NCBI GenBank assembly: GCA_036675345.1
Contig: JAKFFE010000020.1
Location: 310,001-374,000, forward strand
Direction of reading: 5' to 3'
Origin: JALYOC01 sp036675345
GTDB lineage: Bacteria; Myxococcota; Myxococcia; Myxococcales; Myxococcaceae
DNA length: 64,000 nucleotides
A model generated the notes under the pieces. It was not told the origin of the DNA. It ran no database searches and was given only the letters and a program-made list of their open reading frames with translations. Each line of letters opens with the position of its first letter. Positions within the stretch are counted from its first letter, which is position 1. A program made the translations under genes and the position numbers. Below are positions 42,989 through 51,448 of the stretch, piece after piece.

Positions 42989-45340
42989 TCACTTCTCCAG
43001 ATTGGCCACGCCATCGAACGGCTGAGGTGGCGGCTGCTCCAGGTATCTACCGCATCGCTGGGCCAGTGCGCGGGAAGGACCATCCTCGGGGTCCACCGCC
43101 AGCGCCTGATCCAGCCATTCCAAGGCCTGCGCGAACCTCCCGGCCCGGTACTCGGCCAGCCCGCGTGCGTAGGACTCCACCACCTTTGTCTTGGCGAGGG
43201 AAATCCCACCCTTGAGGCCCAGCAGCTCGTACACCGCCACCGGCTCGGTCTTTCCCGCCACCCGCACCCAGTCCAGCTCGCGGGCCTCGATGTGCGCGCT
43301 GGCCTGCTCGTAGGTGGCGGGGCCGATCATGATCGTGGTGCCGTAGTTCTTGTTCGCCCCCTCCAGCCGCGCCGCCAGGTTCATCCCATCCCCGATGGCG
43401 GTGTAGTTGAAGAGCTGCTCGCTGCCGATGTTGCCCACGAACATCGAGGCGGTGTTCAGCCCGATGCGGGTGTACATGTCCGGCAGTCCCTGGGTGGCGA
43501 ACTCCTCCCGCAGCCGGGACACCTCCGCCTGCGCCGCCAGCGCTCCCCGGCAGGCGCGCAGCGCGTGGTCCGGGTGGCGCACCGGAGCGCCGAACAGGCA
43601 CACCACCGCGTCGCCGATGTACTTGTCCAGGCAGGCCCCGTCCGCCTGCAGCACCCCGGTCACCCGGGTCAGGTAGGTGTTGAGGATCGCCACCAGGGCC
43701 TCCGGATCGTCCTTGAACCTCTCGGAGAAGGTGGAGAACCCGCGGATGTCGGAGAAGAAGGCGGTGATCGGCATCCGCTCCCCGGCCAGCTTCGGCAGCT
43801 CCTCCTGGTCCGCCAGCTGGGCGGCCACCTCCCGGGAGAGGAACTTGCTGAAGGAGGCCCGCAGCCGCTCGCGATCCCGGGTGGCCAGCAGGTGGTTGAC
43901 CGCGATCGAGGACAAGGAGGCCACCAGTCCCGCCAGCCCGGCGGTGGCGGTCAGCAGGTGCACCTGCCAGGTGGCCAGGGCCAGCCCGGTCACTCCAAAG
44001 GCCAGCAGCATCACCGCCGGCAGCGCGGCGATCTCCACGAAGATCGACCGGGTGAGGAGGATCCCGAAGGCAGCCAGCAGCGCGCAGCCCAGCGCCAGGG
44101 CCACCGAACCCGCGTAGGGGGCCTGGACGATGAACCGGCCGCCCAGCAGCGAGTCCAGCACCGAGGCCTGCTTCACCATCCCCGGAACGTAGGAGGAGAA
44201 GGGCGTGGCCTTGACGTCCGCGGTCCCCACCGCGGTCCCGCCGATCAGCACCACCCGGTCCTTGAAGATTCCCCCCGGCAACACCCGGGGCTGACCGGCC
44301 CGCTTGAGCAGAAAGTCGTTGAGCACATCGAAGGCGCTGACCATCTCGAAGCGCTCCACCACCGACCCCCCGTAGTCGATCAGCGCCGAGCCGTCGGTGT
44401 TGATCCGCATCGACCGGCTGCCGAACGTCAGCCGGCCGGGAGACAGCTCCACCTGCTCCGCGCCCAGCAGGTCCGCCGCCACCGCCATCGGGAGGGTGAC
44501 GTAGTGGTTGGCGCCGTCGGAGTAGGCAAAGCGGGTGCGGCGGAGGACCCCATCCTCGTCCTCCTCGGAGATCACCAGCCCGAAGCCGGGCAGCGCGCCC
44601 ACCAGCTGGGGAATGGGCCGGATGGGATTGCTGGCCCGCTGCTGCAGCCGCGAGTCCAGCTTGGTGGGCAGGGTCGGCAAGGTCAGCCGGGTGGCGGTCA
44701 CCGGGAAGGCCAGCGCCTGGGCCACCGCTTCGGGCGGAGCGCGCGGGGCCACCGGCTCGTCGAACAGGTCCTCGGAGACCTCGCCCTCCGCGGAGTCCTG
44801 GGGCTCCTGGGGGCGGGGCACCACCCACTCCGGCGGCTGGCGCGGGGCGGGGAGGACGTTGCGGGCGGTGACCGCCGGCAAGGCGGGGGCGCTGGGGGAT
44901 TCGGCCACCCCGATGTACAGCGGCAATCCGTGGCGGGCCACCGCCTCCCCCAGCTGCTGGTCGCCCTTGGGATCGGTGTGCGGTTCGTCCATCACCACGT
45001 CCAGCGCCACCGCGCGAGCGCCCTCGTCCACCAGGTGCTGGACCAGGTACAGCCAGAAGCTGCGGAAGTAGGGCCAGGTGCCGAACTCCAGGGCCATCGA
45101 CTCGTTGAGCCGCACTTCGCTGAAGGTCCGGTCGTCGATGGCCACCAGCACCACCCGCTCGGAACGGCCCTCGTTCCGGGTGAAGGTCTCCACCGCGCGG
45201 TCGTAGGCGCCCCGCTCCATCGCGCGGAACCCCAGCAGGTCGGTCCGCTCGATTCCCACCGCGACGGCGGTGGAGCCCAGACCGATCAACAGCGCCCACA
45301 ACAGGCTGCCGCGACGGGCGCGGGCGGCGCTGCTGCTCAT
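42989..45340 (-). CDS. CHASE2 domain adenylate/guanylate cyclase
   Basis: About 783 residues. One membrane segment at the N-terminus is followed by a CHASE2 extracytoplasmic domain (VVLVAIDDRTFSEV ... ALDVVMDEPH ... SYVPGMVKQASVLDSLL). Three membrane segments come next (about 400-490), and then a class III cyclase catalytic domain (PITAFFSDIRGFSTFSE and DKYIGDAVVCLFGAP supply the metal Asps; NTASMFVGNIGSEQ follows). A C-terminal TPR-like tail contains YARGLAEYRAGRFAQAL. It would convert ATP or GTP to a cyclic nucleotide in response to a periplasmic signal. The ATG at 45340 follows GGGAGGGAGA. It leads the tight SH3-M48 cluster. Confidence 0.93.
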   Translation of the reverse strand: MSSSAARARRGSLLWALLIGLGSTAVAVGIERTDLLGFRAMERGAYDRAVETFTRNEGRSERVVLVAIDDRTFSEVRLNESMALEFGTWPYFRSFWLYLVQHLVDEGARAVALDVVMDEPHTDPKGDQQLGEAVARHGLPLYIGVAESPSAPALPAVTARNVLPAPRQPPEWVVPRPQEPQDSAEGEVSEDLFDEPVAPRAPPEAVAQALAFPVTATRLTLPTLPTKLDSRLQQRASNPIRPIPQLVGALPGFGLVISEEDEDGVLRRTRFAYSDGANHYVTLPMAVAADLLGAEQVELSPGRLTFGSRSMRINTDGSALIDYGGSVVERFEMVSAFDVLNDFLLKRAGQPRVLPGGIFKDRVVLIGGTAVGTADVKATPFSSYVPGMVKQASVLDSLLGGRFIVQAPYAGSVALALGCALLAAFGILLTRSIFVEIAALPAVMLLAFGVTGLALATWQVHLLTATAGLAGLVASLSSIAVNHLLATRDRERLRASFSKFLSREVAAQLADQEELPKLAGERMPITAFFSDIRGFSTFSERFKDDPEALVAILNTYLTRVTGVLQADGACLDKYIGDAVVCLFGAPVRHPDHALRACRGALAAQAEVSRLREEFATQGLPDMYTRIGLNTASMFVGNIGSEQLFNYTAIGDGMNLAARLEGANKNYGTTIMIGPATYEQASAHIEARELDWVRVAGKTEPVAVYELLGLKGGISLAKTKVVESYARGLAEYRAGRFAQALEWLDQALAVDPEDGPSRALAQRCGRYLEQPPPQPFDGVANLEK

Positions 45341-45401
45341 TCTCCCTCCCCGGGGAGGGAGGTTGGCCAAGGTCCGGCTTCGATGCCGCGGGTGAGGCCG
45401 C

Positions 45402-46460
45402 TCATCCGGTCACCGTGCGCACCACTTCGGTCTGGAAGGCGCAGTCGTTTGGCCGCAGCGCCCGCAGCTCGCGGACCAGTTGCAACACCGTCTCCTCGGC
45501 GGCGTCCACCGTGGCCCGCTGGGCGCGCGGTTCCCGGGACTGGGATTCGAACGCGGTGCCCAGCTGCTCCAGCCGACGGGTGGAGGCCGCCACCGGCCCG
45601 GGGGCCTGCTCGGCGAAGCGGGAGGCCAGGGCGCCGAAGCGGTCGGTCACGGTGTTCCAACGGGCGAAGAGCCCCTCCGGAGTGCCGCGGTCCTCCGCGG
45701 ACCGCAGCCGCGCCAGCGCGTCCAGCAGGGTGGACAGATCGTTGGAGCGCCCGGCGGGAATGGAGCGGGCCAGCGCCAGCGCCTGATCCGGATCGGCGGT
45801 GGCCTGGTAGAGGTTGGAGGCCAGCCGCAGGTAGGGAACCTTGGTGCGGTCCTTGGGAGGCACCCGCCGCAGCCGCGCCAGGGCCAGGCGCCACTGGTCG
45901 GTCCGCAGGGTGGAGGCGGCGGACTTCAGCAAGGAGAAGGTCGGCTCGTCGGAGGGCTGGTAGGTCAGGTCCAGGTCCGCGTCCTTGAACACGCAGCTGG
46001 TGCAGGACATCCCCAGCCGGACCAGGGTGATTCCCAAGCCCTCGTCGACCTGCGCGTGGAACAGCGCCGGGCTGCCCGACACCACCCGGAAGCGGGTGAC
46101 CACCGGCTCCTCGCCCCGGGCCTCGGCGCGCAGGGTGTGTTCGCCGGAGAGGCGCAGCGGCTTCTCCGGGGAGCTGAACGCCGGCTTGTCGTCCAGGAAC
46201 AGCCGCACCGGAGCCACCGCCCACAGCAGCACCGGGGCCCCGTCCGCGGCCGCGCTCAGGCTCAGCTCGCGGGGGAGCCCACACCCGTCGCGGGCCACGG
46301 TGGAGGTGGCCGGGGCGGAGGCCACCGGCACCCCGGCGTCCACCACCGCCACCGCGGCGGGCGGGCGCGCTCGCTTCCGGAGCACGGCGAACCCGGAGGC
46401 CACCATCAGGACCAACGCCGCCACTCCCAGCCCCAGCCACCACTTTGCGTGTCCGCCCAT
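45402..46460 (-). CDS. Hypothetical membrane-anchored protein (352 aa)
   Basis: One N-terminal membrane segment (WWLGLGVAALVLMVASGFAV), then an extracytoplasmic region of mixed beta (about 50-180, with MSCTSCVFKD as a Cys pair) and helical repeats (about 190-340, LARLRRVPPKDRTKVPYLRL). No domain was recognised. It lies 61 bases upstream of the CHASE2 cyclase and 28 bases downstream of the 424-aa gene, all on one strand, so it may be part of the same signalling unit. Confidence 0.72.
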   Translation of the reverse strand: MGGHAKWWLGLGVAALVLMVASGFAVLRKRARPPAAVAVVDAGVPVASAPATSTVARDGCGLPRELSLSAAADGAPVLLWAVAPVRLFLDDKPAFSSPEKPLRLSGEHTLRAEARGEEPVVTRFRVVSGSPALFHAQVDEGLGITLVRLGMSCTSCVFKDADLDLTYQPSDEPTFSLLKSAASTLRTDQWRLALARLRRVPPKDRTKVPYLRLASNLYQATADPDQALALARSIPAGRSNDLSTLLDALARLRSAEDRGTPEGLFARWNTVTDRFGALASRFAEQAPGPVAASTRRLEQLGTAFESQSREPRAQRATVDAAEETVLQLVRELRALRPNDCAFQTEVVRTVTG

Positions 46461-46488
46461 TGGGACCCGCAGTGTAGCCGGGTGAGGG

Positions 46489-47760
46489 TCACTGTGGCGC
46501 CTCGGGAGGGGGCGGCGGACGGACGCTGCGGAAGACCTGCTCCGCACTCGCCTGCGCGCCGGGCCCGCTGCCGGACACGGTCAGCAGGCACTGGTGGTTG
46601 GCGCTGACCAGCTTTCCCACCAGCTGCAGGGCGCCGTCCTCCTCCTTCACCTCCGCCCAGCCCTGGAGGCGCTCTTGCTCCACCGGGAAGAAGGCACGCT
46701 GTTCCGGCGTCCGCTCGGGCGCGGTGGGGAGGGGCAGCTCCGAGTCGGCGCTGAAGGAGGAGAGGCGCACACTCAAGCCGTCGAACTCCCAGCGGGCGGT
46801 CTCCTCCTCCCAGCTGTCGTACCAGAAGCCAGGCACATCGCAGGTCCACCCCCCGGGTCCGGTCGCCCGGACCAGCCCCCGGAAATAGCCGAGGCCCTCC
46901 TTCGCTGGAGCGCGCGCTGCGTCCTCCGCTTCCAGGAAGGCGCGGGCCTCCGCCAGCTCGCTTTCGGGCAGCGGAAGCGTGGGGTCCAGCTGGCGGGCGC
47001 GATCGACCGCGGCCACGAACTGCTGCAAACGCTGCCGCTCCCGCTCATCCGTCGGCACCCGCCAGCGCAGCTCCGACCAGCCCAGGAGCAGGGCGAGGTT
47101 GGCGGCCGTCCGCGCGGTGAAGCCCCGCTCCCACCAGGGGAGGAGGGCGCGCCCCAGCGCCGGGGCTGCCTGGATCGACTCGGCCGCCTTCTCGAAGAGT
47201 TCCCGGGGCTGCGGCCCGATCGGGGTGACGATCCCAGGCGACAACGCCCGGGGCTTGTCGATGGCCCACATCAAGGCGATCTCCTCCCAGTGTTCGCCCT
47301 CCGCGAGCACCTTGCCGATGCCGTGGAGCCAACCGCTCACCTCCTGCTCCAGCGCCTGGAAGTCGCGGGTATGGAAGTAGCCGCCCTCGTCGCGGAAGCG
47401 AGCCCCGTCCTCGGTGGGATCGTCCAGATGCACGATCGCGCCGATCGCGGCCGCCGCCGCCTCGATCAACTCCACCACGTAGACGTGGTAGCCGGGCCCC
47501 CCTCCGGAGGTGCTGGCGCTGATCTCCGCCGCGCCTTCGGTGGGCTCCAGGTGGAGGGGCTCGAGCCCAGGGAGCAGCTCGAGTTCGATTCCACTCTGGA
47601 ACTCCTCGAACGCGACCAGTTGACCAAGCAGGGGATCCACCGAAGCGGCGACCTGCTGGCACGCGCCGGCGAACTCCCGGAGCAGCCGCGCCGGATCTCG
47701 GCGACGCTTGAAGAACCCCTTGGGGAGATCTTCCAACCGGACCACCAGTCCTACGCTCAT
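46489..47760 (-). CDS. Hypothetical protein (424 aa), first of the minus-strand cluster
   Basis: No signal peptide and no membrane segment. The sequence alternates polar and Glu-rich stretches with some Trp/Tyr-rich ones (WEEIALMWAIDKPRAL, CDVPGFWYDSWEEE). No family was recognised. The 5' side of its gene adjoins the 53-bp tandem repeat and other structures (47885-48943), so its promoter probably lies within or near these. It is placed 28 bases before the next gene. Confidence 0.72.
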   Translation of the reverse strand: MSVGLVVRLEDLPKGFFKRRRDPARLLREFAGACQQVAASVDPLLGQLVAFEEFQSGIELELLPGLEPLHLEPTEGAAEISASTSGGGPGYHVYVVELIEAAAAAIGAIVHLDDPTEDGARFRDEGGYFHTRDFQALEQEVSGWLHGIGKVLAEGEHWEEIALMWAIDKPRALSPGIVTPIGPQPRELFEKAAESIQAAPALGRALLPWWERGFTARTAANLALLLGWSELRWRVPTDERERQRLQQFVAAVDRARQLDPTLPLPESELAEARAFLEAEDAARAPAKEGLGYFRGLVRATGPGGWTCDVPGFWYDSWEEETARWEFDGLSVRLSSFSADSELPLPTAPERTPEQRAFFPVEQERLQGWAEVKEEDGALQLVGKLVSANHQCLLTVSGSGPGAQASAEQVFRSVRPPPPPEAPQ

Positions 47761-47884
47761 CAAACGCTCCCGCTCGCCGGGAAAGGCGGCGAGCGGTGGA
47801 GACTTATCGCAGTCGGTCCACTTCTCCTGGTCGGTTCGCGCGGGGTCGTGCTGCCGGAAGCGCCGCAGGGGATGAACCCCGGTT

Positions 47885-48361
47885 GTCGCCATCACGGCCG
47901 CGGAACGCGTCACGTCCCGGGGGCCGGCACCGCAGTGGTCGCCATCACGGCCGCTGAACGCGTCACGTCCCTGGGGCCAGCACCGCAGTGGTCGCCATCA
48001 CGGTCGCTGAACGCGTCACGTCCCGGGGGCCAGCACCGCAGTGGTCGCCATCGCGGCCGCTGGACGCGTTACGTCTTTGGGGCCGGCACCGCGGTGGTCG
48101 CCATCACGGCCGCTGGACGCGGCGCGTCCCTGGGACCAGCGCCGCAGTGGTGGCCATCACGGTCGCTGGACGTGTCACGTCTTTGGGGCCGGCACCGCGG
48201 GGGTCGCCATCACGGCTGATGAACGCGTCACGTCTTTGGGGCCGGCACCGCGGGGGTCGCCATCACGGCTGATGAACGCGTCACGTCTTTGGGGCCGGCA
48301 CCGCGGGGGTCGCCATCACGGCCGCTGGACGCGGCGCGTCCCTGGGGCCAGCACCGCGGTC
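47885..48361. repeat. 53-bp tandem repeat array (about 9 units)
   Basis: Units begin at 47885, 47938, 47991, 48044, 48097, 48150, 48203, 48256 and 48309, exactly 53 bases apart, each starting GTCGCCATCACGG or a near variant. Each unit contains AACGCGTCACGTC and GGGGCCGGCACCGC. Copies differ at several positions. The last, incomplete unit ends at about 48361. There are no spacers, so this is a minisatellite and not a CRISPR array. 53 is not a multiple of 3, so it cannot code for a repeated peptide. Confidence 0.92.
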
Positions 48362-48494
48362 AAGCGGTGTGGGGAAGGAGCAGGCGCTGCGCTCCCCTGG
48401 ACCGCAAAGACAGCACCCAGCGCACCCGGGCACTGACGAAGTCGTTGCTAGAGGAAGGGTCGGGCGCCCATCAAGTCGGACTGGGGGCAACCGC

Positions 48495-48606
48495 GGCCCC
48501 CTCCTATTCTGCGACAAGCCGGCGGTTGTCGGTTCTCGAGGGCGGTCCACTCGGAGAGGTGCCGCCCCACCGACAAGGAGCCGCTTGTCGCAGAATAGCA
48601 GGGGCC
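48495..48606. repeat. 112-bp imperfect inverted repeat, each arm itself a hairpin
   Basis: Left arm 48495-48532 and right arm 48570-48606 pair imperfectly; CTATTCTGCGACAAGC (48504-48519) is exactly complementary to 48583-48598. Each arm also folds: CGACAA/TTGTCG on the left and CGACAAG/CTTGTCG on the right. This arrangement is typical of REP-doublet or BIME-like elements or the ends of a small non-autonomous element. Confidence 0.75.
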
Positions 48607-48697
48607 CGAAGGCCATCCTTCCTTCGGGGGTGGCTGCCTTGCCCCCCCTCGCGCTCCGGATTGCACAGTCGGGGCATCAGCAGAGGACTGGACGCTG

Positions 48698-48719
48698 AGA
48701 AAGACACCTGTGTCTTTCT
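48698..48719. terminator. Perfect 10-bp hairpin (possible terminator)
   Basis: AGAAAGACAC (48698-48707), a 2-base loop CT, and GTGTCTTTCT (48710-48719). It stands in a gene-free region, so its role as terminator or regulatory hairpin is uncertain. Confidence 0.4.
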
Positions 48720-48852
48720 TGGCGGCCAGTCTTTTGGTCCCGACACCCTCGTCGAGTCCGCCGCCCTCCCCACGCCCCGCTGGGCGCGAGGAAAATGGCC
48801 CAGCGTTCAGCGGAGGGACGCTCTAACCCCAAACTTGGACTTCGCTGCGTTC

Positions 48853-48943
48853 TGCGGTCTGCGGTCTGCGGTCTGCGGTCTGCGGTCTGCGGTCTGCGGT
48901 CTGCGGTCTGCGGTCTGCGGTCTGCGGTCTGCGGTCTGCGGTC
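48853..48943. repeat. Heptanucleotide repeat, (TGCGGTC) x 13
   Basis: Ninety-one bases are 13 exact copies of a 7-base unit. Simple repeats of this length slip in replication. It is 138 bases upstream of the GTG start of the J-domain gene, so changes in copy number could alter promoter spacing. Seven is not a multiple of three, so it is not a coding repeat. Confidence 0.97.
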
Positions 48944-49080
48944 GTGCAACGACCGGCACCCACCGCATTTGAGTAATCAATTACGCAAACGCGGGACCTT
49001 CGACCGAAGCGGCGGCCAAGAGCGTCTGGCTCTCTGCTTGCGAGTCACGCGGAACGCCGAAGGCACGATAGATTCTTCGG

Positions 49081-49980
49081 GTGCTGGAGGTCCTCTACTT
49101 CTCCCAGAAGGACGTGAAGACCCGTCTACTGGAGCGGGCGCTGCAGCCCGCATCGGTGCTGCTGGTGACCGCGGTCAGGCATGGCGACCACATGCGCCCC
49201 GTGGAGGAGCGTGAACCCTTCTTCTCCCTGGAGCGACGGTTCGGGGACCTGCTGGTGTGTGTGGTGGTCGCCGACGACGGAAAGCTGGAGGGCATGTGGC
49301 GGGACCCGATGGGCGACCTGGCCGACCGGCTCTTCCCGAATGACGGTCCGCAGGCCTTCGCCGCAGCTCATGGCTACCTGCTCATGGTCAACGGCGAGGT
49401 GGAGGCAGTTCTCAAGAAGCGGTCGGAACCAGGTGCCGACCTCTGGTTCCTGCAGGAGGCACTGGCCGCGGCGCACCCCCAGATTCCCCGACCCGATCCG
49501 ATGAAGAGACCAGGGGCTGCGCCGCCGCCCAGCAGTCGACCTGGAGCCCCGGGTGGACCGGAGTCTGGATCTCGCGGTTCAAGCAGCGCACGAGCAGCTG
49601 GCTCCGCGAAACAGGGGAGCCGGGCTTCCCAACAGCGTCCCGAGGGAGAGGCAGGATCCGGAACTCAGCAGCGGCGACCTGGGGCCTCTCGGCAAGCCCC
49701 CAAGGACGAGGCCGAGGCTGAGAGCCAACGTGCGCGAAGCGGCAGGGGCGGTGCAACCAGGGAACCGGCCGACCCCTGGGGCGAGACGGATCCATGGGCA
49801 CTGCTGGGAATCACCGGAGACGTCACGCTCGCTGAGGCCCGGAAGGCGTTCAGGACCCTGATTGCCCAATACCACCCCGACAAGGTCGAACATCTGGCGC
49901 CGGAGTTCAGGGAGTTGGCCGAACGCCGCACCCGGCAGATCGTCGCCGCGTGGGCGGAGATCGAGCAGATCCTGAAGTAG
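49081..49980 (+). CDS. J-domain protein with C-terminal HPD motif
   Basis: 299 residues. Residues 1-130 form an unrecognised folded domain (VLYFSQKDVKTRLLERALQP ... YLLMVNGEVEAVLKK). A long Pro/Ser/Gly/Gln/Arg-rich linker follows (about 140-225). The last 65 residues are a J domain: WALLGITGDVTLAEARKAFR and the catalytic HPD in YHPDKVEHL. It probably recruits an Hsp70 (DnaK) to a partner of the N-terminal domain. The GTG at 49081 lacks a strong RBS; the repeat-rich region lies upstream. Confidence 0.85.
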   Translation: MLEVLYFSQKDVKTRLLERALQPASVLLVTAVRHGDHMRPVEEREPFFSLERRFGDLLVCVVVADDGKLEGMWRDPMGDLADRLFPNDGPQAFAAAHGYLLMVNGEVEAVLKKRSEPGADLWFLQEALAAAHPQIPRPDPMKRPGAAPPPSSRPGAPGGPESGSRGSSSARAAGSAKQGSRASQQRPEGEAGSGTQQRRPGASRQAPKDEAEAESQRARSGRGGATREPADPWGETDPWALLGITGDVTLAEARKAFRTLIAQYHPDKVEHLAPEFRELAERRTRQIVAAWAEIEQILK

Positions 49981-50293
49981 CCCTCCCGGCGCGCTCTCCT
50001 GCATCACGCTGCGCACTTCCCGGTCCAGGCGATGGATCTCCGCCCAGCCGGCGGACGGCTGCGGTGGAGGTCCCGCGTTCTCCGGACGGAGTCTCATCTG
50101 TGCCGCGGCCCGGCGTACCCGCTGGTCCAGCAATCCGCGGTCGGGCCCGACAAAGCGGTTCCGTGTTGCGTTGCCGCGATGGATGCGATCCACGGGCCAG
50201 CGCCTTGCTGAGCGCCGCCGCCAGCTGCGGTGCTGCGGTGCTGCGGCACAGCGGAGGATCAACCGATCCCCCGCCGCGCCCGTCGCGACAAAC
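49981..50293. other. 313-base gap with a minus-strand open frame of unclear status
   Basis: A minus-strand frame is open through 49983-50262 and includes WAEIHRLDREVRSVMQE, which reads like protein. It continues into the antisense of the J-domain gene and has no recognisable family, so it may be a decayed gene. No RNA gene was seen. Confidence 0.35.
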
Positions 50294-50848
50294 CTACTTG
50301 GCCGCCTTGTTGCCGAAGTTGCGCACGTGCTCGCGCAGCGCCTTCACCACCGGCTTGCCGACCAGGTCCGGGTTGGGGGGCATCAGCGGGCTCTTGCCCA
50401 CCGCGCCGCCGCCCTGCTCGATGATCTTCTCGATGTGCGCGTCGGTCACGCTGGCCTGCCAGGCCGCATCGCCGAAGGCGCGCGGCTTGGGGTTCAGCGC
50501 CGCCGCGGCAGCGCCATCGCCCATCCCGGACGCGCCGTGGCAGGCCACGCAGCGCTGGGTGAACACGGTCTTGGCCTCATTGCGGTCGGCCTCGGAGATC
50601 GCCCCGCCCGAAGCAGGAGCCGCGCCGGCGTCGGTGCCGGCCATCATCGCAGAACCCGCGGGAGCGACCGCGCCCGCGTCCACCGGGGTGGTGCCGACGT
50701 TGGCGCCGACCGCGGGAGACGGCTGGGCCCCGGTCTCCATCCGGCTCTCGGTGGCGGTGTTGGGCGGCGGGGCCTCGGCCTGCTTCTTGTCGTCACAGGC
50801 GACCATCAGGACCGCGGCGGCAACGACAACCATTCCGAACTTGCTCAT
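50294..50848 (-). CDS. Cytochrome c lipoprotein
   Basis: 184 residues. Lipobox MVAC places the lipid on Cys18. An Ala/Gly/Pro-rich linker (about 25-85) precedes a class I cytochrome c domain with CVACH (Cys100, Cys103, His104) and the axial Met156 in PLMPP. It is a soluble electron carrier tethered to the membrane, probably linking respiratory complexes or reductases on the outside. It does not adjoin respiratory genes in this window. The start ATG at 50848 has AGGAG about ten bases upstream. Confidence 0.93.
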   Translation of the reverse strand: MSKFGMVVVAAAVLMVACDDKKQAEAPPPNTATESRMETGAQPSPAVGANVGTTPVDAGAVAPAGSAMMAGTDAGAAPASGGAISEADRNEAKTVFTQRCVACHGASGMGDGAAAAALNPKPRAFGDAAWQASVTDAHIEKIIEQGGGAVGKSPLMPPNPDLVGKPVVKALREHVRNFGNKAAK

Positions 50849-51070
50849 AGGCGTATTGCTCCTCTTGGAAATTGGCGAAGTGGGCAAGATGCCAACGGCA
50901 GGCGCCCACCGCGGCGCAAACTCTCGCAACCTGGCCAGAGAAGCACGCACCAAAAGCACTGCGTCGCATGGGTGACTTCTGGGAGGAGGAAGCCGGACTG
51001 CGTCCCCGCCAGCCGCAGCGCGGGTCGCCTCCAGGGTGCCAGAGCCGCCACCGTCCCCCGGATCGTTCGT

Positions 51071-51445
51071 CTACTCCAGGTCCCGATACTCCAGGGCGAT
51101 CGCCAGCAGGATTCCCACCGGGAGGGCGCTCTTGAGCCAGGTGGCCTCGCCCAGATAGACGGTGAAGGCGCCGTTGCCCAGCAGCACCGCCCCGGCCAGC
51201 AGCGCTCCCCAGCGGCGGCGATGCCACAGCCCCCAGGCCGCGCCCAGCAGCCCCAGGCAGATCGCCCCCAGGTACCCGAGGTACCACCGCCCGTACAGCA
51301 CCGCGTGGTTGGCGACCACGCTCCCGTAGAGGCTGAGCAGGGGCAGCACCACCAACGCCACCACCACCGCGATCAGGATCCCCGAGCGCGGACGATCCGA
51401 CCGGAAGGCCTCACTGGTCAGCCGTGGCGGTTCCCCAGCCGCCAT
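51071..51445 (-). CDS. Small polytopic membrane protein (124 aa)
   Basis: Three or four membrane segments (about 22-40, 55-70, 77-95, 105-118; e.g. GILIAVVVALVVLPLLSLYG). It starts 3 bases downstream of the spermidine-synthase-like gene stop, so it is probably cotranscribed. No family was recognised; a role linked to its neighbour is inferred from position. Confidence 0.75.
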   Translation of the reverse strand: MAAGEPPRLTSEAFRSDRPRSGILIAVVVALVVLPLLSLYGSVVANHAVLYGRWYLGYLGAICLGLLGAAWGLWHRRRWGALLAGAVLLGNGAFTVYLGEATWLKSALPVGILLAIALEYRDLE

Positions 51446-51448
51446 CGG

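Larger units (their letters stand above)
47761..49080. other. 1.3-kb repeat-rich region without genes
   Basis: Between the 424-aa gene (start 47760, minus) and the J-domain gene (start 49081, plus). It holds a 53-bp tandem array, a 112-bp inverted repeat, a small hairpin and a 7-bp x 13 tract, listed separately. Open frames here only reflect the repeats. The divergent promoters of both flanking genes must lie inside. Confidence 0.8.

Noticed and set aside
47885..48361. Possible CRISPR array
   Set aside because: Units are contiguous with a strict 53-bp period and differ only by point changes; there are no unique spacers and no cas genes.
48795..49214. Frame with CGLRSAV repeats
   Set aside because: It is the translation of the 7-bp repeat; all three frames give a similar repeat peptide, and no start signal or domain is present.
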